Shown here piece by piece: positions 18,665-27,860 of a DNA stretch of 64,000 nucleotides. The number at the start of each line of letters is the position of its first letter. Positions within the stretch are counted from its first letter, which is position 1. Under the pieces are notes generated by a model. That model did no database searches and was not told the DNA's origin. It saw only the letters and a list, made by a program, of their open reading frames with translations. This DNA comes from Thalassoglobus polymorphus (GTDB taxonomy: Bacteria > Planctomycetota > Planctomycetia > Planctomycetales > Planctomycetaceae). The position numbers and the translations under genes were made by a program. Location of the stretch: the NCBI RefSeq assembly GCF_007744255.1, contig NZ_CP036267.1, positions 1,905,541-1,969,540 on the forward strand, written 5' to 3'.

Positions 18665-19471
18665 ATGTCCATGAAATTAAAGAAACTCATTGAGTACCTT
18701 GGAGAGTTTGCACCGCTTGAACTCGCTGAGGACTGGGACAATGTCGGTCTCTTGGTTGGGGATGAGAATGCGGAAGTTTGCAGGGTCTTGACCTGTTTGA
18801 CCCTGACTCCGGATGTGGTTGTCGAAGCCATTGAACATCAGGCAGAGCTTATCGTTTCTCACCATCCGATCATGTTTCGGTCAATCAATAAAATTACCTC
18901 GCAGAACAGCGAGGGGCGAATGCTGCTCGACCTCGTCTCCAACAAGATTGCGGTTTACAGCCCACATACTGCTTTTGACAGTAGCGCACTCGGCATTAAC
19001 GAACAGTTGGCTACGGACCTTGGACTGGCGTCGATCAAACCGATTCGGCAAATCGAGGGTGAAGCTGTCCCGCCTGGATCAGGCAGTGGGCGATATGGAA
19101 AGTTGAAACACGAAATGGAGTTGGAGAAGTTTCTTGTTCACGTGAAGAAGACTCTTCAGATTCCGTTCCTGCAATATACCGGTGGCCTCTCTCAGAAGAT
19201 CAGCACCGTTGGTGTCGCCTGTGGTTCAGCGGCGGAGTATTTGCAGGACGCAGCACGCCTTGGTTGCGACGTCCTGGTCACTGGAGAAGCCCGCTTTCAT
19301 GCCAGCCTGGAAGCTCGGAGTCTTGAGACGGCAATGGTCCTGACTGGGCACTTTGCATCTGAAAGACCAGCTGTTGAACGGCTTGCCGTTTTGCTGGCAG
19401 AAGAATTCCCGAATCTTAAAACCTGGGCTAGTGAAATCGAATCAGACCCTGTTCAATGGAGTGTCTCATGA
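18665..19471 (+). CDS. Nif3-like dinuclear metal centre protein
   Basis: A 268-residue member of the Nif3/YbgI/YqfO family (often annotated GTP cyclohydrolase I type 2 homolog). Key features are APLELAEDWDNVGLLVGDE at the N terminus, the metal ligands in IVSHHPIMF (HH) and YSPHTAFDS, and near the end VLVTGEARFH and ALTGHFASE-like LTGHFASERPAVE. These ligands form a two-metal site in a hexameric ring. The biological role is not settled. The stop overlaps the start of the DUF983 gene (ATGA), so the pair is translationally coupled. It starts at ATG 18665. Confidence 0.9.
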   Translation: MSMKLKKLIEYLGEFAPLELAEDWDNVGLLVGDENAEVCRVLTCLTLTPDVVVEAIEHQAELIVSHHPIMFRSINKITSQNSEGRMLLDLVSNKIAVYSPHTAFDSSALGINEQLATDLGLASIKPIRQIEGEAVPPGSGSGRYGKLKHEMELEKFLVHVKKTLQIPFLQYTGGLSQKISTVGVACGSAAEYLQDAARLGCDVLVTGEARFHASLEARSLETAMVLTGHFASERPAVERLAVLLAEEFPNLKTWASEIESDPVQWSVS

Positions 19472-19887
19472 ATGACACAGACGTAGCCAAGTCGAAGCAC
19501 GAAGAGGTCCCGGAAAAGGGACCCCGTCCACTCCCTGAAGTCCTTCTTTGGCGGGGAGTCCGTCTGAGATGTCCTCGTTGTGGGGAAGGTCGTCTCTACC
19601 GGAATTACATCAAGATGAATGACTGCTGTTCGAGTTGCAGCTTGAAGTTGAAACGAGAACCGGGGTACTACCTGGGAGCGACTTATTTCAACTACGGTGC
19701 CACAGTTCTGAGTATGTCAGCCATGTTTTTGTTCTTCCGCCTTGGAATGAACATCTCGGTCGATACGATCCTTTGGCCGCTGTTCACGTTTTGTCTCATT
19801 TTTCCACTGCTCTTTTTCCGGCACGCACGAGCGCTATGGTTAGCGTTCGATTGCCAGTTTGACCGCTCGGTCCTTGATGAGAAGTAA
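19468..19887 (+). CDS. DUF983 membrane protein
   Basis: A 139-residue protein with a short N-terminal zinc ribbon (CPRCGEGRLYRNYIKMNDCCSSC region, C-x2-C twice) followed by two transmembrane helices (about residues 65-90 and 95-118). It matches the DUF983 layout, including EPGYYLGATYFNYGA before the first helix. The start at ATG 19468 overlaps the stop of the Nif3-family gene by four bases; a longer in-frame ATG at 19456 is less likely. Function unknown; DUF983 proteins are inner-membrane proteins sometimes near cytochrome oxidase genes, which are absent here. Confidence 0.8.
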   Translation: MNDTDVAKSKHEEVPEKGPRPLPEVLLWRGVRLRCPRCGEGRLYRNYIKMNDCCSSCSLKLKREPGYYLGATYFNYGATVLSMSAMFLFFRLGMNISVDTILWPLFTFCLIFPLLFFRHARALWLAFDCQFDRSVLDEK

Positions 19888-19892
19888 GCCAG

Positions 19893-20693
19893 TTACGATT
19901 TGTGTGTCGTATCTTCAGCAGATTCGAGCCGATCGATAAATTCGTCCGTCATTCCGGCTTGCTGGCGGGCTTGGCGTTGGAAGTCTTCGCCGCGAGCTTT
20001 TTCGGGGCGAAGGGGCCAGTGCAGATGCTTTTCGAAAGCTTCCCAGTCTGAGAGTTCTTCAGGCTTCAATTTGCGAAGCCATTCGAGACCGAAGCGGACG
20101 TGTTCGATTTCATCATCATGAATCGCCCGCATGATATGCGCGCTGCGTGTATCTCCGACGGCATTGAACGCCGTTTCCAGCTCGATCGTATGGTCCAGGT
20201 TTCTGCCTTCGAACACGAGTGGTAACCCGGCGAGGTAGTCGAGGACGTTCTCGAAGTCCATGGCCTTCTTCCAGATGTAGCAGTTGACTGGAAGGTCACC
20301 AAATTGAACGCCTAACTTGGCGGCTCTTTCGGCGTGCATCCGTGTGTGTCTTTGCTCATCAACCATGATGCGCGCGAGCCCGTGGCGAAATTCGCTGGGG
20401 GCGTCGGGAAAGGCGAGAAGAGTCCAGGCCATCACTTCGAGTGCCTGCAGTTCATGGTTCGCGAGAATATGGTGAGCGACTGCTCGTTTGCGAGGGTCGA
20501 TGAGAGATTGAGGAGACGGAAGGCGAGGAGCAGCACGGCGTTCGGCGAACTGTAAGTTCGGTGGACGGTTCGGCTCTTCTACACGCACTGCCTCACCGGG
20601 GAAGTCATCAGTCATCTCGGTGGAGATTGCATTGACTTTTAGAGCGAGTTCGGTTGAGAGGAGAACGCGCTCGGCGAACTCTCGGATTTCCAT
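19893..20693 (-). CDS. DUF455 family ferritin-like protein
   Basis: A protein of about 266 residues with a ferritin-like four-helix bundle. Likely di-iron ligands are in HHILANHELQALEVM, RIMVDEQRHTRMH and IHDDEIEHVRFGLEW, giving the E...DExxH...DExxH pattern. DUF455 proteins are thought to be metal-dependent oxidases or hydroxylases; no substrate is known. The frame is open to 20756, and several starts are possible (GTG 20756, ATG 20750, ATG 20729, ATG 20693). MEIREFAERVL at 20693 was chosen because it matches the usual family N terminus as I recall it. The gene ends five bases from the convergent DUF983 stop. Confidence 0.75.
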   Translation of the reverse strand: MEIREFAERVLLSTELALKVNAISTEMTDDFPGEAVRVEEPNRPPNLQFAERRAAPRLPSPQSLIDPRKRAVAHHILANHELQALEVMAWTLLAFPDAPSEFRHGLARIMVDEQRHTRMHAERAAKLGVQFGDLPVNCYIWKKAMDFENVLDYLAGLPLVFEGRNLDHTIELETAFNAVGDTRSAHIMRAIHDDEIEHVRFGLEWLRKLKPEELSDWEAFEKHLHWPLRPEKARGEDFQRQARQQAGMTDEFIDRLESAEDTTHKS

Positions 20694-20751
20694 AGCTTGC
20701 TGTCCAGAATGAATGTTCGTCGGAGACATCAGGTATGACCGTATGAGCATC

Positions 20752-20791
20752 GTCACTGAGTGACTCTCTCAAATACTGTCACTGAGTGACC
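20752..20791. promoter_or_regulatory. Two tandem GTCACTGAGTGAC palindromes
   Basis: Two identical 13-base near-palindromes, at 20752-20764 and 20779-20791, 27 bp apart, upstream of or at the start of the DUF455 gene. The spacing and symmetry suggest a protein binding site, but no regulator is known. Confidence 0.4.
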
Positions 20792-20808
20792 CTCGGAGCA
20801 GTCTCACC

Positions 20809-20912
20809 TAAAGCAGTTTGCTCTGCTGTGTGCCCGTGAAGAACGCATCTCTCTAATAAAAATGCTATTCGCCAAGAGGCAGATCCTGCAAACCAATCCG
20901 AAAGATGCTCAA
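20809..20912 (+). repeat. Repeat family A, copy 4
   Basis: A family-A element with slightly changed ends (TAAAGCA and TGCTCAA) and an uninterrupted centre. It lies in the gap between the DUF455 gene start and the end of the BBP7-like gene. Confidence 0.8.
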
Positions 20913-20933
20913 GCTGTCATCAATCTGGACATC

Positions 20934-22253
20934 TTACGGGAATAGGAATTCAATTCCAACGACGAGACCTTGAGCATAGAAGTTCGACAACTCATTCCGT
21001 GTGCCAATGATCGGAGGATCATTCACAGAAGCTGGAGCGTTGTAATCGATATTGTCATATGCTCGGGAGAATCCAGTTCCAGCGAGAAGCTGGTATGAAA
21101 GCACAAGGTTCAGGTTTTCTGTCGCTTGATACTTTCCGTAAACCGAAAAGTCGATCATTGGAGCAAAGCGAGTATTCTCGTCTGTGCTTGTCACAGGAAG
21201 TTCATCCACTGTGAAAATTTGGGCAGTGTTGACTTGATCCTGAAGGCGATTGATTCCGAACAGGAATTTGAAGTCAGTCCCCAAAGTGAAACGTTTGATC
21301 TTACTCTCTGCTCGAAAACCGACTTGTGGGCCAAAAATGTGGTTTTGAGAGAGCGAGTTGATTCGGTGGTCCAGAATGGTCGTCGGATCATTTAATGGAT
21401 CAGGAATGTCCTGTCCTGAGATCGACAGTTTTTCTTCCATGCTGAGGTATCGAAAACCTGCGATGGGGCGAATGAGCATCGATGCATTGGGAGTCATCGG
21501 ATTCGCAATCAGGTTGGTCTCTATGCCGTAGATATTTGTTGTCAGAGAAGCTCGCATCCCCTCGCTAAAGAGAATCATGGTGTTATTGTTCACAACTCCA
21601 TTGTTCAACAAGGTGACAGCTCCGATGAGCGTTGTGTTCTGGAATGCGAAGTTGTCCACGAATGGGTCAACCTTCACGAGATCGTTAAATTCTTCCAGGA
21701 CAAATGCACTCGCCTCGAAATCACCAATCGTCAGCGGGATTCCAAAAGTTCCTCGAAATCCGTTGAGTCCTGATTCTTGTGCTTCCCCAATACGTGGAAC
21801 CACAGCAACTGTTTGAGGACGAGCTCCGAGAATACGGTCTTGAGCATCTAACCGGCGTTGTCGATCTTGCCCGGAGAGATCATAGGGGACGCCAGCTGCG
21901 TTGGGAGCGACCGGTGCGCCGAGAAGAGTGTCGTCGGCACCTCGGATTTCCCAATGCAGGACATCAAAGCGAACCCATGCTTTGTTGACTTTGTTACTAA
22001 GAATGTTTCCCAGACGTGTGTCAGGGCCGAACATCCATCCGTTATCGTCGGGCGTCAGTTGTGCATACGGACCACCTTGGCCACCTCTGTAATAGCCCCC
22101 TGCTCCCATCCCAGCGTATTGCTGTGAAGGACCGGGGCTCCCGAGGTATCCTGTATTTTGAAATCCTGATTGCGGATATTGCCCCTGTGCAAAACCTGCC
22201 AATGGCAGGAAACTGCTGATGACAAGAACAATTCCGCTCAACCAACGAGTCAT
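20934..22253 (-). CDS. BBP7-family outer-membrane beta-barrel protein
   Basis: A protein of about 439 residues of the planctomycete BBP7 type. It has a signal peptide (MTRWLSGIVLVISSFLPLAGFAQ), a glycine/tyrosine/glutamine-rich linker (about 25-75) and then a barrel-like region with LGNILSNKVNKAWVRFDVLHWEIRG at the start and a final strand ending in LVVGIEFLFP, typical for an outer-membrane barrel. Proteins of this type are predicted to sit in the planctomycete outer membrane; the cargo or role is unknown. ATG 22253 was chosen since it places the signal peptide at the N terminus. Confidence 0.8.
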   Translation of the reverse strand: MTRWLSGIVLVISSFLPLAGFAQGQYPQSGFQNTGYLGSPGPSQQYAGMGAGGYYRGGQGGPYAQLTPDDNGWMFGPDTRLGNILSNKVNKAWVRFDVLHWEIRGADDTLLGAPVAPNAAGVPYDLSGQDRQRRLDAQDRILGARPQTVAVVPRIGEAQESGLNGFRGTFGIPLTIGDFEASAFVLEEFNDLVKVDPFVDNFAFQNTTLIGAVTLLNNGVVNNNTMILFSEGMRASLTTNIYGIETNLIANPMTPNASMLIRPIAGFRYLSMEEKLSISGQDIPDPLNDPTTILDHRINSLSQNHIFGPQVGFRAESKIKRFTLGTDFKFLFGINRLQDQVNTAQIFTVDELPVTSTDENTRFAPMIDFSVYGKYQATENLNLVLSYQLLAGTGFSRAYDNIDYNAPASVNDPPIIGTRNELSNFYAQGLVVGIEFLFP

Positions 22254-22545
22254 AGTGCCGATCCTGGTCGAATCTTTTCCGCTGTTCCGTTTTCCGCAAC
22301 TGGCAAATGGAGATATCACAGGCATTTGATCTTTGCGGTCAATGGTTCACGTTGTCCAAATATGGGGTGTAGCGAGACCGTTCGGTAGCGCACCTCCACT
22401 CCGTGTCACTTGTATCGGCCACGGGGAAATGAGAACTTGGGTGAACTTTGAGGATTTTGACGATCGAAGCGGTTTTGACGAACGGTTCAGCGACTCATTG
22501 AGAGTTGGTTTTAATTCGCAAACCCTTTCTGTTAAGCGGCTTACG

Positions 22546-23643
22546 TCATTGTTCGGATGGTCGGTTCGTCTTCAAGATTTCCTGATAGATGGAGAGCATC
22601 GACTCGGTCATTTTTGAGGCGAGGAAATTCTCTCGGATGTGATCTCTTCCAAGTCGCCCAATTTCCCTGGCTTGGTGACGATGAATCAAAAGTTCGTGAA
22701 GTTTGGTAGAGAGTTCTTCAACGTCAGCTGCTGTGACGAGGAGCCCCGTCACGCCGTCATCCACAATATGGGCAACGCCATCAATGTCTGAACTGACGAC
22801 GGGCAACCCGGCAGCCATGGCTTCGAGTAAGATCAGTTTTGAACCTTGTCGCAGTTCCGGGAGGACAAACAGGTCAATGGCCTGAAACACCTGCCGAAAG
22901 TTTTCAAGATGCGGGAGAATCGTCAGCGATTGGCTGATCTTCAACTCTTCAGCCAGCTGTCTTAGCGACTTTTCTTCTGGACCCGAACCAGCAATGAGGA
23001 AAAGAACATCTGGATGCTTTTCCAGGATAGCCTTGGCGGCCCATAAAAAGTGGTTCAGCCCTTTCTCCTTCTCAAGTGGTCCTGCTGTCCCAATGACCGG
23101 TGGTCGATCTTCGGGGAGAATCGGTTGAAGGTCTTCCTCTCGAGGAATGCTCACCCCGTTCTGGACGACACTGACCAACTCTTCCGGGAGTCCGGTCTGG
23201 TTAAGGAATTGTTGTCGAATCGAGTCACTGACTGTAATGATTCTCCGGCACCAGCGAAGGTCGACTTCAAACTGCCCATCGGCAGGAGGAATGTCATGAA
23301 GGTGCAAGACGTACGGGGTTTCGATTTCTCGTGCGAGCCTGGACCCGAGTTGGTGCATGTGGCGATGCTGTATATCAATCAGGTCCGGCCGATTCTTCAA
23401 ATATTCTCGTTTGATGAATCGAGCAGAAATTCGGGACAGGATGGGAACCTGCAAGTATGGATCGACATAGATTGAGTTTCTGCCGATCTTTTCTGCCAGT
23501 GAAGGAGGTGGATTTGCAGAGAGAACTCGAATTTTGACAGCTTCCTCAGGCAGAGCTTGAATGATCGACATCGATCGCTGGTAGCGTCCGCGAAGTTCGA
23601 AGCTTCCGAGAATGAACAGGAGATCAATCGCTTTTGTCGCCAC
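22546..23643 (-). CDS. Glycosyltransferase family 4 (GT-B fold)
   Basis: A 365-residue retaining glycosyltransferase. The N-terminal acceptor domain (1-165) ends near RRIITVSDSIRQQF and VVQNGVSI. The C-terminal nucleotide-sugar domain has PPVIGTAGPLEKEKGLNHFLWA, LIAGSGPEEKSL, and the signature ELRQGSKLILLEAMAAGLPVVSSDIDGVAHIV (E-x7-E type, residues about 255-290). It probably adds a sugar to a surface or storage glycan. It stands alone, without other glycan genes, so substrate and pathway cannot be named. Codons and starts are unremarkable; the start is ATG 23643. Confidence 0.85.
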   Translation of the reverse strand: MATKAIDLLFILGSFELRGRYQRSMSIIQALPEEAVKIRVLSANPPPSLAEKIGRNSIYVDPYLQVPILSRISARFIKREYLKNRPDLIDIQHRHMHQLGSRLAREIETPYVLHLHDIPPADGQFEVDLRWCRRIITVSDSIRQQFLNQTGLPEELVSVVQNGVSIPREEDLQPILPEDRPPVIGTAGPLEKEKGLNHFLWAAKAILEKHPDVLFLIAGSGPEEKSLRQLAEELKISQSLTILPHLENFRQVFQAIDLFVLPELRQGSKLILLEAMAAGLPVVSSDIDGVAHIVDDGVTGLLVTAADVEELSTKLHELLIHRHQAREIGRLGRDHIRENFLASKMTESMLSIYQEILKTNRPSEQ

Positions 23644-23997
23644 TATTTACAATGTATTTCTAAGGAGGAGCCCGGTCGAAGATGACGCGAGTTGACCACT
23701 GGAAATCGCAGCAAGGAACTTAAGGCCCAACAGCGATGAGTTTCTTTTTCATTCAGAAAACGTAGGCTGTGAGGGATGTCTTCATTGCGTCAGGACAATT
23801 GTATTGCCTGTCGCGTTTCATGCTTGTTGTGCTCATGAGATCACAGACATGGCTTCATAGACTGCTCGCCGAAAGACGGATTTCTAGGTCAACTTTCGAA
23901 TTGGTGTTCAGGCTCAGCCTCAAGGCGGACAGCAGTTTTACTGGTGAAGTGCAATTTACAAAGGGCGATAGCCAAGCCGACTCTCCGTTAGCCACGG
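23644..23997. other. Intergenic, nothing recognised
   Basis: About 350 bp between the glycosyltransferase start and the end of the next minus-strand gene. No gene, repeat or hairpin was recognised. Confidence 0.4.
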
Positions 23998-24732
23998 TTA
24001 ATCTTTGCTGTTGTTTCTCAATGCTTTGGGAGGAGAGAGAATCTCGTTAAGAACCACAGCATTTCGAATTCCCGCCCTTGAGTTCAGCAACGCAGCGAAC
24101 GAGTTTTTATTCGATTTGCGTTTACTAACTTTGGTGACTCCCCCGATTTGTCCAATGACAGTCGGGCTGGAAGTTGCGGTGACATGCGGGAGGTGAGGGA
24201 CATGGGATTTGACGTGCTCATCGATCGACTGTGACACCTTTTGCGGAGCCTGTGCTGCCGCTGCCGAGGCTTGTTGAGATTGCTTCGACCTGCTTTTTGA
24301 CGACTCAATGCTGCTTCTTTGGCTCGAATCAGGCCGTTTTCTCGTTGGCTTGGGCTTTGCTGGCAACGGGTTCGACCGAGGTGGCTGTTGCCCAGCTTGT
24401 TCAGCCAGAATTTCGTCTCTGGTTCTGCGCCGTCGCGGTGGAGGTGGTCGACGGGAAGGAGGCGGTGAGATGACCTCGACCTCTTCGGTTCCCGATGGCC
24501 TCGAAGGTCTTGAGACACGGCCACCTTCGCGGCGGGATTGCTTCAAGAACTGGTCGATTTCGTTTTGTACACCGCTTTGTCTTGGTGTCGGACGCCGCTG
24601 TTGTGGGCCTCGTTGATTCTTCGGGGGCTGATTTTGGCTGACCAGATTGACAATCCAACCCATCAGGGCAATCAGGAAGACAACGATCCCAAAAAAGCTT
24701 TCGAGATCAGCGAGCAGTAAATATGGCGTCAT
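23998..24732 (-). CDS. Single-pass membrane protein with disordered basic tail
   Basis: A protein of about 244 residues with one N-terminal transmembrane helix (FFGIVVFLIALMGWIVNLV) followed by a long low-complexity region rich in P, R, S and Q (about 35-160) and a short conserved-looking end (NSFAALLNSRAGIRNAVVLNEILSPP). It follows floA on the same strand, with repeats between them, and may act with it at the membrane. That link rests on position only. ATG 24732 is preferred because an AGAGGTGAT sequence lies just ahead; a GTG at 24744 is in frame. Confidence 0.6.
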   Translation of the reverse strand: MTPYLLLADLESFFGIVVFLIALMGWIVNLVSQNQPPKNQRGPQQRRPTPRQSGVQNEIDQFLKQSRREGGRVSRPSRPSGTEEVEVISPPPSRRPPPPRRRRTRDEILAEQAGQQPPRSNPLPAKPKPTRKRPDSSQRSSIESSKSRSKQSQQASAAAAQAPQKVSQSIDEHVKSHVPHLPHVTATSSPTVIGQIGGVTKVSKRKSNKNSFAALLNSRAGIRNAVVLNEILSPPKALRNNSKD

Positions 24733-24793
24733 GTCTTCTATCACCTCTGTTGATTGGTGAAAGGCGAAATCAAAATGATGTGCGTCCGTTTAT

Positions 24794-24957
24794 TAGAGCA
24801 GTTTGCTCTATCGTGTGCCCGTTAAGAAAGCATTTTTAGAACCAGTCCGGAAACTTATGAAATGATGAATTTTCTCAGTGTTTGAGAGCACAAGTTCAGG
24901 TTTCAGGATCAGTTCTAGTAAAAATGCTGTTCGACACGAGGCAAATCCTGCAAACGC
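24794..24957 (+). repeat. Repeat family A, copy 5, split by a family-B insertion
   Basis: The left half of family A (TAGAGCAGTTTGCTCTATCG to AGCATTTTT) and the right half (AAAAATGCTGTTCGACACG onward) are separated by a complete family-B element at 24838-24916. The right end of A is missing beyond TGCAAACGCTG and is replaced by a partial family-B sequence. Confidence 0.85.
24838..24916 (-). repeat. Repeat family B, complete copy nested in A (inverted)
   Basis: A 79-bp element with ends AGAACCAGTCC and GGATCAGTTCT, which are imperfect inverted copies of each other (8 of 11 bases). TA lies at both borders. It is inserted at the palindromic centre of family-A copy 5, in the opposite orientation to the B copy inside A at 27330. 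Confidence 0.85.
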
Positions 24958-24999
24958 TGTGAAAAAACGCCCATTCCACACGTTTCCGGACTGGTTCTA
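24957..24999 (+). repeat. Repeat family B, partial copy supplying the floA stop codon
   Basis: About 43 bp matching the right end of family B (CCCATTCCACACG, TTCCGGACTGGTTCTA). The stop codon of the floA gene (TAG, complement of 24997-24999) lies in the terminal bases of this element. Confidence 0.65.
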
Positions 25000-26019
25000 G
25001 TTTTCTGGTTGATGAGCGACTTCGTCTCCCATCCCGGCAATGGCAGATCGCATTGATGTGTCCGCCTGGACGTTTTTAAGTTCATAGTAATCGAGCAAAC
25101 CGAGTTTTCCAGAACGAAACGCCGCCGCAATTGCTTCAGGAACTTCTGCTTCGGAAAGCACGACAACAGCACGATTCTGTTGAGTTTTCGCGACCATTTC
25201 CTGTTCTTGAGCTGCAAACTCCGCACGTCGTTGTTCTGCTCGAGCCTGAGCGACTCGCATGTCGGCTTCGGCTTGATCAGCCTGAAGTCTCGCCCCGATG
25301 TTCTCTCCAACATCAATATCAGCAATATCAATGGACACGATTTCGAAAGCTGTTTGTGCTTCCAAGCCTTGGTTGAGGACTGTTTTAGAGATCCGGTCAG
25401 GATTTTCGAGAACCTCGGCGTATGTCTTTGTGGAACCGATTGCTTGCACAATTCCCTGACCGACACGAGCAATCACAGTCTCTTCTGTTGCTCCCCCTAC
25501 CAACTGCTGAATGTTTGTTCGTACAGTCACGCGTGCCCGAGCTTTTAACTGAATTCCGTCCGCAGCAACGGCATCAAGCGTGCCAGCATTCTTGCGAGGA
25601 TCTGGGCAGTTAATGACCTTTGGGTAAACACTCGTTTTGACTGCGTCCAGAATGTCTCGACCTGCGAGATCGATCGCTTGAGCGACTTGCCAGTCCATGT
25701 CGATCTGTGCTCGATGAGCGGCGACGAGAGCCCGGATCACGTTGGGAACGTTTCCTCCGGCGAGGTAGTGGGCTTCAAGAGCTCGCGTCGAGATATCGTA
25801 GTGCTCTGTCAATCCGGCTTGCACAGCCATGATTTTACTTCGGACAATGACTGTCGGATTCACCTTTCGAATCGACATCATGATCAGGTTCGTCATCGAG
25901 ACGCCGGCGCCGGTCATTTTGCACTGAACCCACAGGCCAAAATATCGTGCCAGCACTGCCATCATAATAAAGACGACAATGGCGCCGAAAACTAAGCCAA
26001 TAATCCAAGCGCTATTCAT
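24997..26019 (-). CDS. floA: Flotillin-like protein FloA
   Basis: A 340-residue membrane scaffold protein of the FloA (YqfA, UPF0365) family, which organises functional membrane microdomains. It has one N-terminal membrane-inserted segment ([28 protein letters not shown]), an SPFH/PHB-like domain (about 45-200, with [24 protein letters not shown]) and a C-terminal A/E/Q-rich coiled coil (about 235-300, [25 protein letters not shown]). Length and order match the family. Its stop codon coincides with the end of a family-B repeat remnant, so the last residues may have been set by that insertion. The gene that usually precedes floA, an NfeD-like protein, is not seen here. Confidence 0.9.
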   Translation of the reverse strand: MNSAWIIGLVFGAIVVFIMMAVLARYFGLWVQCKMTGAGVSMTNLIMMSIRKVNPTVIVRSKIMAVQAGLTEHYDISTRALEAHYLAGGNVPNVIRALVAAHRAQIDMDWQVAQAIDLAGRDILDAVKTSVYPKVINCPDPRKNAGTLDAVAADGIQLKARARVTVRTNIQQLVGGATEETVIARVGQGIVQAIGSTKTYAEVLENPDRISKTVLNQGLEAQTAFEIVSIDIADIDVGENIGARLQADQAEADMRVAQARAEQRRAEFAAQEQEMVAKTQQNRAVVVLSEAEVPEAIAAAFRSGKLGLLDYYELKNVQADTSMRSAIAGMGDEVAHQPEN

Positions 26020-26128
26020 CTCAGTTTATCCTGATTCAAGGTTTTACTTATTGGGGAAATAGCCGCAAATCCCTATGATATGTGTACTTCCGCTGTCGGG
26101 TGAAGTCAAGTCACGAGGGGAAACTCCA

Positions 26129-27289
26129 TCAACTTCGTAGTGATTCCGAACCGAAGACCCGGTAGCATTCTTCAGTGGTCGTTTGGCCGGATTCAACCAT
26201 TTTTTGAGCCTGCTGGAGCATTGGAATCATGCCTGAGGACAAGGCTGCACGTTCGAGAAATTGCACATCTTTCTTCTCCAGAATGGCATTGGTAATCTCT
26301 GAGTGTTCAATTCGGAGCATTTCTGCCACGACGATGCGGCCTGAGTACCCCGTCATCCGACACTCCTGGCATGGGCTCGCTTCAGCCTGCCGACATTGAC
26401 ACGATTTTCGAAGTAATCGCTGAGCTAAAACTGCAGAAAGTCCACTCCGGAGGATATACGGTTCGATTTTCATGTCTGCTAACCGTCCCAGTGCTGCCGC
26501 CGCGGTCCCTGCATGGAACGTCGACAAAACCAGGTGACCGGTGAGTGATGCCTGAAAAACGATGCCGGCGGTCTGTTTGTCGCGGATTTCTCCAACCATA
26601 ATGACATCGGGGTCCTGTCTCATCAGTGAAATCAGCCCTCGTTCGTAGGTAAAGTCGCTTTCTGGCTTGATGGCTGATTGTGAAATTCCGGGGAGAATTG
26701 CTTCAACGGGGTCCTCAAGCGTACAGATGCTTCGCAGTGAGACGCTTGTGGTCAGAATGTGACGGATCGCTGCGTAGAGCATGGTCGTTTTGCCAGAGCC
26801 TGCTGGCCCACATGTCAGTAACAGGCCTGATGTCTGTTCAAGTATGTTGCGAATGGAGTTTTGGATCTCTGAGTCGTATCCAAGGTCCTCGATGGTTCGG
26901 TACTCTCCCGAGCCAACGAAAAAACGAACGACTGCTTTCTCTCCGTGAACGGTCGGAAACGTACTGACACGAATTTCCGAATCGGTCGGCTCTCCTTTGA
27001 CACGACCTTCCTGCGGAACATCAGTTCGGTACGTCAACAAATTTGCGACGACTTTGAGCCGCGTCACAATGTTGACTCCTCCAGCGATGCGATCCGCAGC
27101 TTCCAAAACGCCATCAATGCGAAAATAGGGAATCAGTCCGTTTGGAGTTTTGTCAGGAATCAGGTGTAAATCGCTCGCTTGACGTCGAATCGCCATGTCC
27201 AACAGGACATCGACTGCATGAACTGCGTACTTTTCTTCACCGGCCTGATATGGGGCCAAAAGAGATTGAAGTTCTTCGTTGAGTGTCAT
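26129..27289 (-). CDS. GspE/PilB-family secretion ATPase
   Basis: A 386-residue hexameric ATPase of the type II secretion/type IV pilus class. Motifs: GPAGSGKTT (Walker A, residue about 160), the Asp box TLEDPVEAILPG, Walker B RQDPDVIMVGEIRD, the His box LSTFHAGTAAAALGRL and a short CxCR...CQEC zinc segment near residue 298. The N1E domain found in full-length GspE is missing, making it shorter than the usual 500-600 residues. No pilus or secretion genes are adjacent, so it is an orphan in this window. It is 110 bp from floA on the same strand. Confidence 0.85.
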   Translation of the reverse strand: MTLNEELQSLLAPYQAGEEKYAVHAVDVLLDMAIRRQASDLHLIPDKTPNGLIPYFRIDGVLEAADRIAGGVNIVTRLKVVANLLTYRTDVPQEGRVKGEPTDSEIRVSTFPTVHGEKAVVRFFVGSGEYRTIEDLGYDSEIQNSIRNILEQTSGLLLTCGPAGSGKTTMLYAAIRHILTTSVSLRSICTLEDPVEAILPGISQSAIKPESDFTYERGLISLMRQDPDVIMVGEIRDKQTAGIVFQASLTGHLVLSTFHAGTAAAALGRLADMKIEPYILRSGLSAVLAQRLLRKSCQCRQAEASPCQECRMTGYSGRIVVAEMLRIEHSEITNAILEKKDVQFLERAALSSGMIPMLQQAQKMVESGQTTTEECYRVFGSESLRS

Positions 27290-27329
27290 GCTTCGCTTCT
27301 TCTAAAAACGACCGAGAGGCACCCTTGCC

Positions 27330-27514
27330 TCGAGCAGATTGCTCTACCGTTGTGCCCGTGAAGAACGCATTTTTCTAGAACTGATCCTGAAACTTGAAAT
27401 TGCTCTCTCAAACGTTGAGGAAAGCGACCATTCCAGTGGTTTTCGGACTGGTTCTGGTAAAAATGCTATTCGCCACGAGGCAGATCCTGCAAACCAACTT
27501 GAAAGATGCTCTCA
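27330..27514 (+). repeat. Repeat family A, copy 6, split by a family-B insertion
   Basis: Left part CGAGCAGATTGCTCTACCG to GCATTTTTCT and right part GGTAAAAATGC to GAAAGATGCTCTC, interrupted by a complete family-B element (27377-27455) at the same central site as in copy 5. Confidence 0.85.
27377..27455 (+). repeat. Repeat family B, complete copy nested in A
   Basis: 79 bp, ends AGAACTGATCC and GGACTGGTTCT. An internal palindrome CTCAA..TTGAG is present. It is inserted in family-A copy 6 in direct orientation. Confidence 0.85.
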
Positions 27515-27860
27515 CGGTCTCATGAACGTAGGAAACTGTGAGTCAGATGAAAAAACTCGCTTAGATCTTAAAAGATTTCCAGGAATCATCCCTCATCAAT
27601 AGCCGCTGATGAACTTTGACGTCAGTCCCATGTTCGGCAGAGCTTGCCGTCAGGGACTCAAAAAACTGTCTGAGGCAATTCTGCTGCTGCAATGGTATGC
27701 ATTGGCTGATATCGTCGCGAATGCCAGTCGGTCCCGCTGCGCTTCAGTAGGGCTCTAAGGCCCGAAACTGTTCTGAGGCAATGAGACAATTTTTTCAGGG
27801 CATGATCGTTTCATAAGGAATGGCCACTTCCATCAGGTTCAATTCAGGATATCGTCCGCC
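27515..27860. other. Intergenic, nothing recognised
   Basis: About 345 bp before the DUF1080-FKBP gene. No open frame, repeat or hairpin with support was found. Confidence 0.4.
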
